A DNA stretch of 64,000 bases from Voacanga thouarsii (Eukaryota; Streptophyta; Magnoliopsida; Gentianales; Apocynaceae), in assembly GCA_026120185.1 (NCBI GenBank), contig JANUWF010001661.1:921501-985500 (forward strand). Reading direction: 5' to 3'. The position numbers and the translations under genes were made by a program. The notes under the pieces were generated by a model. That model was not told the origin of the DNA and searched no databases. It saw only the letters and a list, made by a program, of their open reading frames with translations. Below are positions 22,995 to 33,659 of this stretch, piece after piece (within the stretch, counting starts at the first letter, position 1; the number at the start of each line of letters is the position of its first letter).

Positions 22995-23351
22995 AATGAG
23001 AGTGTTTGAAAAGGACTATCAAGAAAGAATAAGAAATAGGCACTATAAGGTTCAAGTCACAATAACACAACCCTCAACCAATCATAATTCACAATTAATC
23101 TACCACTCCACAATACAGCATACAACCCCAACCACTCACAATTCATAGTCGATCCACAACTCCATAATGTAAACCCAATAATCCCAATCTCCTCAAAAAT
23201 CCTATAAGCTGAAGTATAATGCCACAATTCAAACAATAATATAATCTCCAACACAAGAAATCTCATAACATGTAACTACATGATCATGATCATATTATAA
23301 TTTATAAAGGATAAATCTTTGTCGAGTACATTATCTATCTAACCTGAATTC
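22995..23351. other. Gene-free stretch
   Basis: 5' flank of the Transposase_32-like ORF. The ORF at 23,057-23,266 is Trp/Leu-rich with an odd composition, and I see no family. Ends at the TGTAACACC LTR. Confidence 0.4.
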
Positions 23352-24879
23352 TGTAACACCCCACTACCTACGTACCTCAAAAGGGGCAAGGATGCCGCCC
23401 CGTCCTTAGGACAAGGGATCTTTATAACTAGGTAATAGAAAATATAGAAAGAAATAACTAAATAATAAACTTATTACAATCCCCAAAACAATACTTATAC
23501 AAGTCTTAAAACAAATGGAAGGCAAATTAAATCTCCAACAAATAAATACATCAAAATAAATCTTCCAAGTTCATGGCAAGATAAGTAAATCAACCTTCAA
23601 AACAAGTTCGACCTGAAGACTTGGTATAAAAAGGTGGTGAGAAACATTTCTCAGTAAGGCCTATGCGTGCTCATGTCAGCTTAAGAAAACATTTCATGTA
23701 TGCAAATTTTGAACAAGTCACAACAAAAATCTGCAAGTCCAGAAATTTATCTTTGAACATTGAGTGGTGTTTTTATCAGATTCTGTAAAATAAAAGTGCT
23801 CAACTTGTAAAGAAATAAACCACTCAAATAAAGTTGATTATGAAACCCTGGATCATAGTCATAGCCATGAAACCCTGCTTTTTAACCGTGTACCGTGAAA
23901 CCTTACATGACAATACAAGTGGACAATTGACCCACTGGGTGAGATACTCCTTCATCTTTACACCCAAACTTATCAATGGTCCACTCTGGAAATAAACAGT
24001 CCACCTGAACTGTACTACTAGCTTGGACTAGAATAACCAACAAGAACTATCGTCTTATCTTGGCAGAGTTCACCCCTTAGAGGTAGCCACCTACTGAGAG
24101 ACTTACCCCAACCCTTCAAAGACTAGTCTTAATAGTCTACTTTTATTGAGTACTCAACGTTATATTTATCCCACTTGAGAAATGTAAAATCAGCAAAGAG
24201 TTTTCTTTGAAGTAGCAATTATGGTTTTCAGACAATCTAGTTAAAAATTGGTTTAAGAAAAATTTATTATTTTGCTTGGAAAATGGTTTGATTGACTAAA
24301 AATTATTTTATTTTAGTAGAAAGAATAAATTGTCCATAATTGCATCCCAAAGTACATCTTCAAAGGTAATCTGTACATTTGACTTGTAGAAGCGCTTTTG
24401 TTCACAAACTTCTTTATGCAAGGACTTACTTTGATATATTGATTTCACTTGACAAAACATCCTTCAAGTATTGCTTAAGGTAATCTAACCCTGTCTAGGA
24501 TAAACATAGTGTATATGTCACTATTCGTGCACAATTAAGCAATAAAATTGCATAGGTACAAATAACTCCCAACTTCACACACACATATTCAATAGCAACA
24601 CTCAAATATGATGCTAATGGTTTAGGAGTTCTAAAATTAATTGATAAAATATTTTAGAGGTTAAACATTAATATAAGACTAATTTGATATTATTGTAATA
24701 TAGGCAAGTGACATACGTAGTAATTGAGTATACCCAAAAATAACAACATTGTCCAAGGTATTAATAAAAATGTTGATAATTTTATAGATAATAATATTGC
24801 TCTAATATAAATAGTAATGATGATATTATTATGTATGTATTTATATATTTTTAAAAAAAATAATAATGTTTAATCAAAA

Positions 24880-25087
24880 TAGTAATAATAATATTTATTA
24901 TATTAATAATAATAATAATATGATTAGATAAAAATAACATGGCTAGTAGTGATAATAGTAGTAATAATATTAATTTTATTAATATTTCTCTAAAATAATA
25001 ATGTTTTGTAATAATAAAAATAATAGTAATATTAATAATATCGATGATGCTTAAAAATAGCAATACCAATAATAATACCTATCATAT

Positions 25088-25132
<45 letters not shown>

Positions 25133-25140
25133 AAATAATA
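24880..25140. repeat. AAT/ATT-rich simple-sequence region
   Basis: Long degenerate runs of AAT, TAA and ATT, the purest at 25,080-25,130. It produces a spurious Ile/Leu-rich ORF at 24,851-25,069. Confidence 0.85.
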
Positions 25141-27082
25141 ATATTAGTAGTAATGTTAGTAATAAAAGTAATTATAGCGATTTAAGTATCAAAAGTAGCA
25201 ATAATATTACTATTAGTATTTAAAGGTAGTAATAATTTTGCTTTTAATAAATAAAGTAGTAATCATACAAGTAGAATGATAATAATAATTTTCATAGCAA
25301 AGTAGTATCAATATCAATATATATGTTGGCATGGAAATTGATGGCAAGATTAACAATATTAAAGCATTAGCAACAATCTCCCTTATCCACCATATCATCT
25401 CATACTAGTGTCATATAGACCCAATTCATAAATATACTAACGTATCATAACCTCATGTTAAATCAAAATACAAATATACTCCCTAGAACAGTCCTAATAC
25501 ACATCTCAATCTACATATCATAAAATCATCCATGTCATATTTAAATATACATTTATTTCCCCAATGCCACTAGATCATCAACCATCACATCAAGAAGCCA
25601 TCATCCTATTAGTTTTAAGTTTGAAAATAAATGAGGAAGTTTAGGACAAAATACTTGTTTGATGGTCGATCTAAGTTGAAGATGTCGCTTTCATAATCGA
25701 AGAGCCTTAAATGCCTTGATGAGTCTTTTGAGAGACCAAGTTTTGAAGAAGTCCAACATTGGCCCCCAATGAATTCGACCAAGAGAGAGTGAGATTGAGA
25801 AGAGAGTGAGAAGAAATGAAAGTAAAGAAATGAAGAAGAAAGAGGATGCTTGGACTTGATTTACCTTATGGTGTTCTTCTTGACTTACTAAAAAAAAATG
25901 TTTATTTGATTCGAGTGAAGGGAGCACTTTGGATATTTTAGTGTTATAAAGTGTACCAGAGAAAAAGAATAGGATGATCTCTAATTGATTTGAAGGTTTT
26001 GGAATGGTTTGGGATGTTTAGAAGTGACTAAATGGTTGAAGGTGAGTAGTGTATGTTCTTGGTGTTCTTGGGAGAGTAGAAGAGAAAATTAGAAGAAGTA
26101 GAAGAGTGTTCTTTGGGGAGTTGGCCGAAATTCTTTGTTGTTTTTGTGCAGAATTTCTGGTTTAGTTTGATAGAATTAGTTGCTTGATAGGTGAGTGTTT
26201 GATGGAGCAAAATGTGGAATTTAATTTTCAAATTCAAAATATTTTGAATGGAGAAAAATAAGAGGTTTAAGGTGCTTTAATAGAGTTTTGTTGGCTAAGG
26301 TTGGTGAAGAAGAAAAGAAGTATGGCCGAAAATATGATGGAGAAATGAAGAAGAATTGAAAAAGAAAATGAAGAGAAATGCTAGCTAGTTGAAGATTGGA
26401 AAAGCTGGAAAAAAATTCCAGTTAGCTAGCTAAAAGAAATAATAAGATTTAGGTGGTTTGTTAGCTAGAATTCAAAATATTTTGAATTGGTTTTCAGCTA
26501 TTAAATAGGAGTATCCCAAGGTCTTTTGATGGTGATTTTTCCAGCCATTACCTTGAAGAAGAACAAGAACTATGAAGGGACTAATTCATGGTGTTGAATA
26601 CCCAAAGTTTCTTGGCTATGGAATTTACTTGTTTTGCTGAAAATTTTCTGGTTTAAACAACTTATGAAGGGGCCGAAATCTTCATGCTTGTTTCCAACTT
26701 TTGCACACAAAGAGGGGTGCTTGATTTGCAAAGAAATAAATGATGTTCAAGCTGCCCATTTTCAAAAACAAGACATAACAAGAACAATCAAAATATAGTT
26801 CTTTAGGTAAATAACTTGTTGATTTAATTTGGAAAACAACCACACTATTATCCCTCCAATGTTTTGGCCAACTAATCTCCAAGAGTTGGAATTTTTCTTT
26901 TAAAATTTCAAGTCCAAGATCATCTAAAATATTTTATAAGAGAATTTAAAAGAATTCAAGAATTATGAATATTTTAAATTCAAACATGTTAAGACATAGG
27001 TTGCTAAAATAATGGAGATTAAAATTCCTCTAGATTTTCTTTTAGGACAAGATCACATGGTTGGAATATCACCATTATGTCT

Positions 27083-27108
27083 TCCCCCCCCCCCTCCCCA
27101 CCCCCCAA
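27083..27108. repeat. Poly-C tract
   Basis: About 24 C in 26 bases, unusual in this AT-rich setting. It lies inside LTR copy 1, in the place where copy 2 has only a short CCCC run (about 37,540). Confidence 0.85.
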
Positions 27109-27186
27109 GACAACCTTCATAATTTTATGGAATGCAAGAAATAAAATTTAAACATTAGTTAGAATAACTAAAAATAATACTTAGTT

Positions 27187-27246
27187 GATGGGATTTGAAC
27201 TCAAGATCTTAGGAATTAGCCATAAAGCTCTAACCACTTAACCACA
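27187..27246 (-). other. tRNA-like segment in LTR copy 1
   Basis: The complement contains an A-box-like TGGTTAAGTGGTTAGAGC and, about 30 nt on, a B-box-like GAGTTCAAATCC, spaced as in a tRNA gene. The equivalent block in copy 2 (37,634-37,694) reads TGGTGTAGTGGTTAGAGC and GGGTTCGAATTCC. The acceptor stem is not convincing, so this is a tRNA-derived or tRNA-mimicking block rather than a gene. Confidence 0.5.
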
Positions 27247-27530
27247 TTAATTCTTATTCTTATTTTTCTAATCTAATTCTCTTCCCTTCTAAAACCCAAG
27301 TCTCTTCTTCTCTCATCCCTAAGCAAAATTTCCTAATTGACCCTAACACTCTTCTAGCACAAATAATTCATAAAGACCAAATATAGCAATTTTAATAATG
27401 CACAAATTTACCTAGAAAGAATATATTCATGTAATATGCCATGGACCATGGTAATAATTGAACCTAAGAATGTAATAATCTCTAATGCATAGGATGCATG
27501 GGCAAGCAAATTGTGCAATCCTTTTCAAGA

Positions 27531-28024
27531 AATCTTCACTTTGAAGAGGAGATTTGGAGATGGGTTTTTGAAGAAAAAATTGGGATTTTTGAATATTTAA
27601 TCCATAGATTCAATAAAAAAAAAAAAAAAGAAGATTAGATATGGGTTTGGTGTTTTTGAGAGCCAAAATTGATCCAGTGGTGTTTGGTGATGAAGAGCCA
27701 GTGTAGGATTGAGAGAAATCTCGAGGGAAGTTTGAAGGATTTAAAAAGAATGGCTAAAATTGGCCCCTTAATTGAGGAGTCCCAACATAAGCTGGTGTCG
27801 GCTTAGTGTGCTTGCGACGGCACTGGCCCAGGTCTGTCTGGCTCGAAAATTTTTATTATTATTAATTAATTAAAGAAATAATACTAAAAAATGAACACAC
27901 AATCATGAAGAAAATACAATTATCCCATAAATTAAAAACACTGAAAGATAAACAAAAGTAAACAGAAGTTAAAAATATGCCTCACATTAAAAGAAAACTA
28001 AAACAGTGAAAATTCATTTCTTTC
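27531..28024 (-). other. Gene-free spacer downstream of Athila-like gag
   Basis: AT-rich, with a poly-A run at about 27,616-27,630 and a short GC-rich stretch at 27,790-27,840. It follows the gag C-terminus on the minus strand. No ORF of note. Confidence 0.4.
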
Positions 28025-29392
28025 CCCGGTCTTGATCACGTTGATTCCTTTCTGTGTTTCCAGAAAGAGATCCAGCTTGACGGTCTCCAAGAAGCTTGGC
28101 CAACTATCCAATTTGACTTTCAAGATTGTGCATTGAAGCCTCTAAATTCCTTGTCATAGCATCTACTCCTTGAAACCGTGCTTCAGTTGAGCTTACCATT
28201 TTGTTAACCAAATCCTCCAATGATGGCTTTGATGGCGGTGCATTATCGGGTAAGGAGGGTTGAGTCCTCTAATTTCCACCAAAATTAGAAAGGTTTTACC
28301 TAAGTTTATGTTGATTGGTCCATGAAAAGTTAGGATGGTTCATCCAATCAAGATTGTATTTGGTACTATAGGGGTTATTATCTTGTCACCCATTACCTAT
28401 GAAAGTCGCTTGTTCTAAGGACTTTTGGGATGAACTCATGCTTTAGCACTCATGATTGGTATGTCTTTCTCCACAAAAATCACAATTAACATTCATTACT
28501 TGGCCTTAGGAAGGGGTCATCCCTATTTGTTCCATTTTCTGCGCAAGTGCCTCAACCTTAGTTTTCAAGGCAGCTACAGCATCAACTTTGTGCACTCCTT
28601 GAACACGAGCCCTATTCCTTGGATTACCCCATGAGTAATTATTCATTGCAATATTTTACACCAAATCATATACTTCCTTCAGGGTCTTAGAATTAATAGT
28701 TCCTCCAGTAGATGCATTAACTAACTGTTTTGAGGCAAAGTTTAGTCCACTATGAAAAATTTGCATTTGCATTCCTAGCTCAAACCCATAATGAAGACAC
28801 TTTCTAAGCATCTCCTTCCACTTTTCCCAACACTCATAAAGGCTTTCAAAATCTAACTGTTGGAAGGCTAAAATGTCTGTCCTAAGTTTGGCTATTCTAG
28901 TTAGGGGGAAATACTTTGCCAAAAATTTCTCAACTAGCCCATTCCAAGTAGTGATAGATCCTACTAGTAAAGATTTTAACCAAGATTGGCTCTATCCCTA
29001 AAAGAAAAAGGAAAAAGCCTTAACTTTATAGCGTCCTCTAAAACACCATTCGTCTTGAAAGTATTACAAATTTCTAGGAAACTAGCAAGGTGGGTTTTAG
29101 GGTCTTCATCAGGTAACCTATCAAATTGTACCATGTTCTAGATCATTTGGATAATGTTGGGATTTACCTCAAAATTGTTCCCCTCTACCCTAGGTCTAGA
29201 AATGCTCGAATCGGTACCCGAGATTGCCGTCTTAACAAAGTCATCCATGGTCCTCTTAATATTTTCACCATTCTCACCATTATTATTTTGGTTCACTTCC
29301 ATTTCTCCCACTGAACTTACTTAGTTATCCCTTTGCCTACGTGTCATCCGAATCCATCTCAAGGTTCTTTTAATCTCAGGATCAAAATTCAT
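28025..29392 (-). pseudogene. Athila-like Ty3 gag, broken
   Basis: ATG at 29,392-29,390 (MNFDPEIKRTLRW...), then [32 protein letters not shown], and the Retrotrans_gag core in the open stretch 28,922-28,656 (AKYFPLTRIAKLRTDI, LYECWEKWKEML, ASTGGTIN). Next comes a zinc knuckle C-DF-C-GER-H-TNHE-C (about 28,455-28,495), a HPNFSW motif and a C-terminal coiled coil. The order and motifs match Athila-lineage gag. There are at least eight stops and some short frame losses (for example near 28,990 and 28,630). It would form the particle; this copy cannot. Confidence 0.83.
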
Positions 29393-29661
29393 TATCTCTC
29401 ATTGGAATCATCAGGCCATACACTAAGGGCTCAGTCTACAAAGAAAAATAAGATGATGAGATTATAGAATTTATAAGTAGTCAATTAAGCAAAATTACTG
29501 TACATAGTACAACATAACTAAGTTAGTCAAGTAAGGTACAATTATACCCACAACAAGATATGGTACTTATTTACACAAAGAACATATATACATACTTACA
29601 TATAAACATATAAACATATAAGCATGGTAAAATCAATGAAATCTAAGCTTTCATACTAATG
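29393..29661 (-). other. Athila-like 5' untranslated leader
   Basis: Short noncoding stretch between primer site and gag. Nothing else seen. Confidence 0.5.
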
Positions 29662-29680
29662 TTCACCGGCAATGGTGCTA
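29662..29680 (-). promoter_or_regulatory. Degenerate Athila-type primer-binding site
   Basis: The complement reads TAGCACCATTGCCGGTGA, close to the TGGCGCCGTTGCCGGGGA site used by Athila/Tat elements. It lies six bases from the LTR edge at 29,687. Confidence 0.65.
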
Positions 29681-29686
29681 AATAAT

Positions 29687-31090
29687 TGATGCGTAGAATT
29701 TGAGTGTATAAAAATCATACAAATTTAAATTCATCATTAACCAAGTTTTAATTAGAACATTAATCCTCAAATTACACATATGAATAAGTATATTCATCGC
29801 AAGCATAGTATAGGAAATTAACGAGTATCAATCCTCAAGAAACGACTACCATTAGTTACTTTTCTTTCATTATTTAACCAACCTAATAAAGTGATAAGAG
29901 AATAAAAAGAAAATTCAATAAAAATATATACAACTCAATGATGAAAGAATATGCAATTAGAAAAATATTCTTGAAGACATGATCATGACTTACTCAGCAA
30001 TTATCATAATCAATTATTATATTGGTGTCATGAAGGAATTAAAATAGAATCCAATCATTTCCCAAGTCATGGACTTACTATCTCCTAGTTAAATGATTGG
30101 ATATACTCTATCTTACTAACTAACAAAAAGATGCATTAAACTCATCCATCAACAATTATCCATATACTCTAGAAGATAATGAACATGAAATTAGCCAACA
30201 ACCCTATACTCTAAGTGAAATCAACTAGCTTTGATTTTCTTGGTTCTTTGTTCTTAACTTTGTTTCTCAAGTCTCTTAAGAGATAACAAATATGAAATTA
30301 ATGAAATCAAATAAACTTCTAACATCGTTTCTCAAGTCAATTAGAAGCAAATCTAAATTCATCAATTCTCTAATAATAACAAGTAATCAAATACCAAGAA
30401 TGATAATCAATTGATTAAAGAACTAAATTAACCTCAAAATTATGAATCTCAAAATAATGTCAAATTACAATGAAAAAATTGATCACATCATTGTTTTAGA
30501 AAAAAAAAAACAAAAGTAAAAGAAAGAACTCATAGACAAGCCCCTTTCTTCCTCCTTTGAAGATCTTCTTGAACAACGTCCCTTGAGTGATGAATCCCAT
30601 CTTTAATGATTGATTTGTAGTTTTAATCTTTGAATTCATGTGTTTTTCTTGTGTTTTCCATACTTAAGTAGGCTCCCAAGATGCCAAAAATCATTCCTTA
30701 AGAGTTCTAGGCTGAGTGCAAGTTGAATACAAAAACTTTTAAGAAATTTCCAAATCTGTGTGCAAAAAGGAGAATTCGCTGCCTCTGAACAGACTGCAGC
30801 TAGCGCTGGCTGCCCTGGTCACAACTAGTACTGGCCATGCTCTGGTTCAGCCCGATGTGCTTTATTCTTTTCTTCATCTGTTTTCCAGCCTTGGACCGGC
30901 GCTTGCTCTGCTTTGCACAGCCAGCACCGGTCGTGCCCTATCATAGCGTCAGTTTTTGCCTTTTTTCTTGATTTATTCTACATAAAAACACCTAAATACC
31001 TCCCCAAATGTAAAATATCAAATATGAAGAAATATGCTTAGTTATTATATCAAATGTATCACAAAATAACCTCAAATAATTAAGAAATCA
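29687..31090 (-). repeat. Athila-like 5' LTR
   Basis: 1,404 bp between TGATGCG at 29,687 and GAAATCA at 31,090, giving TGAT/ATCA termini. It is followed on the right by ATGAT. The partner LTR is not in this window. A GC-richer part lies at 30,750-30,950. The right edge rests on the terminal motif only. Confidence 0.6.
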
Positions 31091-31230
31091 ATGATGATTT
31101 TAATCCCTATCTGTTGAAAATATTTTTTAATACATATTTTGAGTGGCCTGGGATGAGAATTGGTGGCTACTTCTCTCTGAAGCCAAATAACCATATACAG
31201 CTGTAGGACTATTTCTATTTAGAAGAAAAA

Positions 31231-31283
<53 letters not shown>

Positions 31284-31974
31284 GTATATATATACATATA
31301 TATATAATATAACATAATATATAAAATATATATAATGTAAATATATATTTACTTATATATAAATATAATATATATATATATAATATAACATAATATATAA
31401 AATACATATAATGTAAAATATATATAAGACGGATTAAATGAGTTGGGCCAGGAGTAGGAATCATACAATGTCCATTCTTGATTGGCAAGCCAAAGAATAA
31501 AGCTCATTTCTGATCCCTTCTCTATTTAAATCAAAAAATTCGAAATCCAACCTGACCGAACCGAATCGTGTCCCCAATATCATTCGAGAAGTTCTTAGAG
31601 AGGCTTCAAATACGTTTCATGGAAGGAGTAATCAATAGTAGATGAGACCAAAAGTCAAACTTGGTAAGTATACGTGTGTACATACATATATATAATATGT
31701 ACATGTACATATATATATGTATGTATATATGTGTACGTATGTATATACATATGTATATACATACGTACACATATACATACATATATATATATATATATGT
31801 ATACATACGTATATGTATATACATACATATATATATACATACTATATATACATACTACATATATATATATACATACATATATGTATGTATACATACATAT
31901 ACATATACATATATATATATATGTATACATATATATGCTTTGGGTATGGTAGTGGACAAAAATTTTTCATTAAG
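31091..31974. repeat. Microsatellite-rich interval
   Basis: (CT)n-(AT)n at about 31,229-31,330, further TA arrays to 31,400, and a long (TATACATA/TACATA)n mosaic at 31,668-31,936. All the ORFs here, on both strands, are Tyr/Ile repeats produced by the arrays. 31,440-31,660 is unique sequence without a recognisable gene. The interval abuts the pararetrovirus block. Confidence 0.8.
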
Positions 31975-32150
31975 GACAAAGACTACATTTTTTACTAATT
32001 TAGTGTACCTATATATTTTTTCCATCCATCTGGGCTGCTTCAGCTATAGTGCTAGCAATTGTATGATATTCTTCAGGTATTATAGTAGTATTAAGAACTA
32101 AATTGCTACAACCAGTATCAATTAAGACCGGTACTTCTATCTCTATATAG
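31975..32150 (-). pseudogene. Caulimovirid protease fragment, inverted
   Basis: The reverse complement of about 41,960-42,140, which includes the retropepsin core (LIDTGCSNSVL). It is in the opposite orientation to its neighbour at 32,177 although the two are adjacent in the viral map. The right edge is near 32,150; the left edge fades at 31,960-31,980. Confidence 0.82.
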
Positions 32151-32176
32151 ATTGGCACAATTTTCAAATCTAGAAT

Positions 32177-32409
32177 GTTTAGTTTTGACCCGTACTGATA
32201 TTCATTTTTTCAAAAGTAGTACTTTACCTTATAACACTCCAGAATGTGCTAAAAAGCACCGTGGCCCTTTTCACCTCCTCCCTGAAACTCGTACAGAGAT
32301 AGAAACTCCACAGCCAAATAAATTTGAAAATTGTAAGTGTTCTAGATTTGGTAGCTATAAACTAAATAAAGTGGATCAAATATTAGACATAGATCACCGC
32401 AAATTTATA
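32177..32409 (+). pseudogene. Caulimovirid protease-RT linker fragment
   Basis: Near-identical to 42,256-42,488 (the FFKSSTLPYNTPECAKKHRG segment). It ends at about 32,409, where it joins a short piece of the acidic N-terminal region (reverse orientation) and then the transactivator fragment. Confidence 0.82.
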
Positions 32410-32463
32410 GATTCTATATCTTCATCTTCTTCTGTTCTTATGTTTGATTTGTATAGAATCTTA

Positions 32464-32755
32464 TACAAAAGAGTGTAACCCTGACACCTGCCAAATTTGT
32501 CAACCTAATTGTGCAACATATACTTTTGATTTTATCACTTGTGGTTGTCAATTAGAATATTTAATATTAACAGCTAATATCAATCTAGCATATTTTAGAA
32601 ATTTTGAATTAATCTTAGCAAATGGAGAAGTGTTTCCAGTCACACTACAAACACTACTGGACTATGGATGCTTCAACCAGGTTATCTTTACAACTCCAAA
32701 ACAAACAGACATTGTTGGAAGACAGCTGGCTCTTGCAATCTTGAAAGAATTTGAA

Positions 32756-32756
<1 letters not shown>
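32464..32756 (+). pseudogene. Caulimovirid transactivator-like ORF, C-terminal fragment
   Basis: Near-identical to 39,450-39,746. Contains ECNPDTCQICQPNC and the FTTPKQTDIVGRQLALAI segment. At two sites where the other copy has stops (39,491 and 39,545) this copy has CAA and GAA, so it keeps the older codons. It ends in a TA repeat at 32,757. Confidence 0.8.
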
Positions 32757-32796
<40 letters not shown>

Positions 32797-32800
32797 ATAT
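32757..32800. repeat. (TA)n(GA)n microsatellite at a pararetrovirus junction
   Basis: TA units then GA units, exactly between the transactivator fragment and the inverted N-terminal fragment. Confidence 0.9.
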
Positions 32801-33180
32801 ATAATCATTGTATGTCATTCTAGGTAAATTTCCTGGACCATAATATCTAACAACTTGTTGTGGTACTACTGGCTGCAGAGGAAGATAAGGATTACTAGAG
32901 GCAGTAGAGGGAGAAGCAGTGTCCATATATTCGACACATGTATTATTTTCTTCTATATTTTCAATGTATTGTTCAATTTTTACACTTATATTTCTTTCTA
33001 AATCATAATATAAATATTCAGTATCATTTATTTGTCCATTTTGTTCTAATTCTATTTCTAATCTCATTAAATCTTTTTCTGATAGTTCTAAACCTAATCC
33101 TTTAGGGTACATTATTCTATTTTCAGTTTCCGTAATTTCTATACATACATTTTCTATTCCTTATCTTATAGATTCTATAT
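32801..33180 (-). pseudogene. Caulimovirid acidic polyprotein fragment, inverted
   Basis: Read leftward: an acidic Glu/Asp-rich stretch (GLGLELSEKDLMRLEIELEQ, DTEYLYYDLERN), then PYLPLQPVVPQQVVRYYGPGN. Acidic regions like this flank caulimovirid coat protein, but I see no capsid core or zinc knuckle, so the assignment is by composition and position. It is in opposite orientation to the movement-protein fragment that starts a few bases away. Confidence 0.55.
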
Positions 33181-33185
33181 CTTCA

Positions 33186-33659
33186 TCTTCTTTAGTTAAA
33201 AGAAATTATAAATGTAAATAGAGATGTAGAAATTTATAGAAATCATGATATAGATTTATTAAATCCTAGAAGATTATACCAAGTAGGATGGTTACAATCT
33301 CATACAGGTTTATTTAAATCCAGTAGAGAAGAACCTTTGTCAGTAACCATAGAACCTAGAACCTTAAAATTAGTTACGACTGAAAGTCTTAAAAATTTAA
33401 CAAATGCATATACCTATATGCATTTAGGATTAATAGTAGTAGGAAATAAAGGACTAGCAAAATCAGAATTAGGAACTAAAGTTTTATTAACAATATTAGA
33501 TAAAAAGATGAAAAGATGTTAAAAAAAGCACTCATAGCAACAATAGAAGTAGACATGAATGAAAATAGAGGAATTTTTTATTGTAGTCCAAATTTTTTAA
33601 TAACTTTAGAAGATTTCACTAAAAATATAGAAATAGGTATTCAAACTAAAGGTTATGAA
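33186..33659 (+). pseudogene. Caulimovirid movement protein, N-terminal and central part
   Basis: Matches the caulimovirid movement-protein pattern: TLKLVTTESLKNLTNAYTYM, HLGLIVVGNKG, the EVDMNENRGIFYCSP segment and NIEIGIQTKGYE. One small frameshift lies near 33,515. Family role: modifies plasmodesmata for cell-to-cell movement. The frame is cut at 33,659 by the TGTAACACC LTR and recognisable sequence resumes at about 37,920. Confidence 0.82.

Larger units (their letters stand above)
23352..27530 (+). repeat. TGTAACACC-type long LTR, copy 1 (probable Ty3/Tekay-like, solo or truncated)
   Basis: Starts TGTAACACCCCACTACC, a start typical of long Ty3 chromovirus (Tekay/Del-like) LTRs. The same order of blocks is found in 33,660-37,912: the CGCCCCGTCC segment near the start, TGAGAAACATTTCTCAGTAAG, the CACCTACTGAGAGACTTACC block near 24,085, an AT-rich middle, and a tRNA-like block near the 3' end. 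The two copies are clearly diverged. There is no primer site or pol after it. The right edge is uncertain (about 27,515-27,540). Confidence 0.6.

Noticed and set aside
24851..25398. Hydrophobic Ile/Leu-rich ORFs resembling membrane proteins
   Set aside because: Produced by AAT/ATT simple sequence inside a long LTR.
27187..27246. Genuine tRNA gene
   Set aside because: A and B boxes are present but a paired acceptor stem and a clear anticodon arm are not; kept only as a tRNA-like segment.
31219..32000. ORFs rich in Tyr, Ile and Cys on both strands
   Set aside because: Direct translation of TA/TACATA microsatellites.
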